NCBI GenBank assembly: GCA_963843745.1
Contig: CAWJLP010000007.1
Location: 124,001-188,000, forward strand
From: Trebonia sp963843745
GTDB taxonomy: Bacteria > Actinomycetota > Actinomycetes > Streptosporangiales > Streptosporangiaceae
Direction of reading: 5' to 3'
Length of the DNA stretch: 64,000 nucleotides
Positions within the stretch are counted from its first letter, which is position 1, and each line of letters begins with the position of its first letter. The notes under the pieces are model-generated. The model made no database searches and had not been told where the DNA came from. It worked only from the letters and a program-made list of their open reading frames with translations. Made by a program: the position numbers and the translations under genes. Positions 62,601-64,000 of this stretch are shown here, one piece after another.

Positions 62601-64000
62601 CGACGTGTTCGGCAACGGCATGCTGCTGTCTCGGCACATCAAGCTGGTGGCGGCCTTCGACCACCGGCACGTGTTCCTCGACCCGGACCCGGACCCGGCG
62701 GCCAGCTTCGCTGAGCGCGAGCGGCTGTTCGGCCTGCCCCGCTCCTCATGGGCTGATTACGACCCGGCGCTGATCTCGCCGGGCGGCGGCGTCTGGCCGC
62801 GGGACGTCAAGGCGGTCCCGCTGTCCGCGCAGGCACGCGCGGCGCTTGGCATCGGCGACGGGCGGCTCGCGCTGTCCCCCGACGAGCTGATCTCCGCGAT
62901 CCTGAAGGCGCCGGTCGACCTGCTGTGGAACGGCGGCATCGGCACGTACGTGAAGGCGTCGCACGAGACGCATGCGGACGCGGGCGACCGGTCCGGCGAC
63001 GCGGTGCGGATCGACGCGACCGAGCTGCGTGCCCGGGTCGTGGCGGAGGGCGGCAACCTCGGGCTGACCCAGGCCGCGCGCATCGAGTACGCGCTCGGCG
63101 GCGGGCTCGTCAACACCGACTTCATCGACAACTCGGCCGGCGTGGACACCTCCGACCACGAGGTCAACATCAAGATCCTGGTGGCCGGCCACATCGACCA
63201 GGCCGAGCGCGCCAGGCTGCTGCACGAGATGACCGACGAGGTCGCCGCGCTCGTGCTGCGGCATAACGACGGGCAGAACATGGCGCTGGCCGCCGCCCGC
63301 TACCAGGCCCCGCGGCTGCTCCACGTGCACGCCAGGTACCTGCGCCAGCTCGCCAGGGACAAGCAGCTGTCGCTGGAGAGGGACGGGCTGCCGACCGGCA
63401 AGGAGATCGCCGCCAGGCGGTCGGCGGGCACCGGCCTGACCACCCCGGAACTGGCCTTGCTGCTCGCGCACACCAAGATCGCGGCCGGCCAGCAGGTGCT
63501 CGGCTCCGACCTGCCCGACGACCCGTACCTGCGTAGCATGCTCACCAGCTACTTCCCCGCGCCGCTGCGCGCGAGGTTCGCGGACCGGATGAGCGCGCAC
63601 CGGCTGCGCCGGGAGATCATCACCACCTCGCTGGTCAACGAGATGGTGGACACGGGGGGCAGCACGTTCCTGTTCCGGTTGGAGGAGGAGACGGGCCTGC
63701 CGGTGCCGGACATCACCCGTGCCTGGCTGGTCGCCCGCGAGGTGTTCGACATGCCCGCGTTCTGGCGGCAGCTCGGGCAGCTGGCCGGCCAAGTCGACGA
63801 GGAGGCCAGGATCCTGCTGGTCCTCGAGGCGCGCAAGCTCGTGGAGCGCGCCACCCGGTGGCTGCTGATGAACAAGCGGCCGCCATTCGGTGTCGCGGAG
63901 ACGGTGAACTCGCTGAGCGAGGGAGTCGCGACGGTCCGTTCGGCGATTCCCAAGCTGCTGTCCGGCAGCGATCTGGCCAGCTACGAAGAGCGGCGCGCGG
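59647..64000 (+). CDS. gdh: Large NAD-specific glutamate dehydrogenase (3-prime end outside window)
   Basis: An uninterrupted frame of 1451 codons from ATG 59647 to the window end, partial at its 3-prime side; the family is usually over 1600 residues. It oxidises glutamate to 2-oxoglutarate and ammonium with NAD. N-terminal regulatory (ACT-like) segments begin MPELADDSRQTVLAEAAALW and include VDSVMMELNRHLADIRLIVHP. The catalytic core is seen in LRFGAVARGGLRWSERPEDY, VKNAVIVPSGAKGGFV (substrate lysine region), GDMSGDVFGNGML and LLWNGGIGTYVK. AGAGGAG lies 12 bases upstream. Following pruA and its partner, it would continue proline-derived glutamate breakdown. Confidence 0.95.
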   Translation, partial: MPELADDSRQTVLAEAAALWAAGDGEVAPPGDPGRAVGDLPGFLAAYYRLAETDDLTTAGPRRVAAAAAWHAALGASRPQGRAAVAVRESGKTSLTGASTVIDIVTDDMPYLVDSVMMELNRHLADIRLIVHPLLTVQRDVTGVAHGTVQPNIGAEPPAGTIQESWIHVELTQQDDPAQLASDLRRVLDDLRIAMEDQRRMRSAARELVVGLTDGDPEQAEAGELLAWLSAGHFLFLGYREYDLAGQGEAPAPRPVPGTGLGILRHDGADSFAVTRPDERGDGEDAKRLRPLVLAKSSTKSTVYRPSYLDYVAVRTFGPDGEPVSEHRFLGLYTQSAYTESITRIPVLRRKLDLMLEAAGLPADSHDGKDLIEILEGYPREELFEISVAQLTPIALAVLRLGERKQVRLFLRPDVYGRYISCLVYLPRDRYTTKVRLACQEILRRAFGAVSVDYSAMVSNSALARLHVVVHGEPGRPLAHPDPLALQAEIAAAVRSWDEDLAAEAERQLGVERAATVVNACTVAIPDPYKADTRPAEAVADFTTVERLQELSLPFGLRLAISPNGGWRLRIFRMSPITLSDVLPQLQHMGLEVVDEHPYELCGTMGPFWIYDFGLRRRRARLAAAEADAARGNFEAALTALWRDQTEDDAFNGLVLDAGLTWRQIVLLRAYARYLRQIGARFSQDYLQRVLRGNPAIARLLVRLFESRFDPARQAGAAERCEAISEELRGALDEVVSLDHDRILRSYLALIEATLRTNYFQAAGEAPYLVLKLAPEGVPGVPAPRPKFEIFVYSPRFEAVHLRFGAVARGGLRWSERPEDYRTEVLGLVKAQEVKNAVIVPSGAKGGFVCKRLPDPADREAYQAEVLACYQMFISGMLDITDNIVGDQVVPPHGVVHVEGDDPYLVVAADKGTATFSDIANKIAERYGFWLGDAFASGGSEGYDHKKMGITARGAWESVRWHFAALRLNPDTDDFTVAGIGDMSGDVFGNGMLLSRHIKLVAAFDHRHVFLDPDPDPAASFAERERLFGLPRSSWADYDPALISPGGGVWPRDVKAVPLSAQARAALGIGDGRLALSPDELISAILKAPVDLLWNGGIGTYVKASHETHADAGDRSGDAVRIDATELRARVVAEGGNLGLTQAARIEYALGGGLVNTDFIDNSAGVDTSDHEVNIKILVAGHIDQAERARLLHEMTDEVAALVLRHNDGQNMALAAARYQAPRLLHVHARYLRQLARDKQLSLERDGLPTGKEIAARRSAGTGLTTPELALLLAHTKIAAGQQVLGSDLPDDPYLRSMLTSYFPAPLRARFADRMSAHRLRREIITTSLVNEMVDTGGSTFLFRLEEETGLPVPDITRAWLVAREVFDMPAFWRQLGQLAGQVDEEARILLVLEARKLVERATRWLLMNKRPPFGVAETVNSLSEGVATVRSAIPKLLSGSDLASYEERRA

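Overview
This window is high-GC (about 70%) chromosomal DNA from an actinomycete. The evidence is the gene content: a complete F420 biosynthesis set (fbiC, fbiB, fbiA), a WhiB-family Fe-S regulator, the MtrA-MtrB-LpqB module, a SecA with an SEC-C tail next to a DUF6459 (Rv3235-type) gene, DUF3499, DUF5719, DUF6912, and frequent GTG/TTG starts with 4-base start/stop overlaps. Gene order resembles Streptomyces and mycobacterial core segments. I cannot name the genus from the sequence alone.

Layout. 0-9.6 kb: a probable partial metalloprotease start on the minus strand, an SDR epimerase, moaE, a PDZ/Lon-like protease, a GT4-type glycosyltransferase, a mannose-1-phosphate guanylyltransferase, an AlkA-like glycosylase, fbiC and a cupin. 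9.8-24 kb: fbiB-fbiA on the minus strand, divergent from whiB, then a very large GT2 membrane protein, DUF5719, a zincin-fold protein without its metal site, DUF3499, phosphomannomutase, Trm112, a SIS isomerase, a CDF transporter and a MerR regulator. GDP-mannose supply (manB, the SIS isomerase, the guanylyltransferase) and several glycosyltransferases therefore sit around the F420/WhiB locus. 24-27 kb: S-adenosylhomocysteinase followed directly by a diverged paralogue. 27-32.4 kb: a LAL-type LuxR regulator, a GT87-like membrane protein and uracil-DNA glycosylase. 32.7-44.1 kb: mtrA-mtrB-lpqB, hpf, an orphan NarL-type regulator, a YcaQ-like protein, a small membrane protein and secA. 44.8-47.7 kb: an Ssu-type ABC importer on the minus strand.

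From about 48.4 to 54.1 kb the window looks accessory: a vsr endonuclease without a visible dcm partner, a 1.1 kb stretch with AT-rich patches and no gene, a PadR regulator with its membrane partner, a DUF1707 protein, and a tyrosine integrase whose N-terminus is separated by a one-base frameshift. An imperfect 18-base direct repeat lies at both ends of this stretch. Core metabolism resumes with a DUF6912-PruA fused reading frame, a HAD protein, acetoacetyl-CoA synthetase (with a frameshift next to its catalytic lysine) and a large NAD-glutamate dehydrogenase that runs off the window.

The most unusual material is non-coding. Two arrays of a 31-base-period palindrome lie at convergent gene ends. 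Three convergent ends carry a minisatellite followed by a palindrome. A second, unrelated long-hairpin family occurs twice. No tRNA, rRNA or CRISPR array was recognised.
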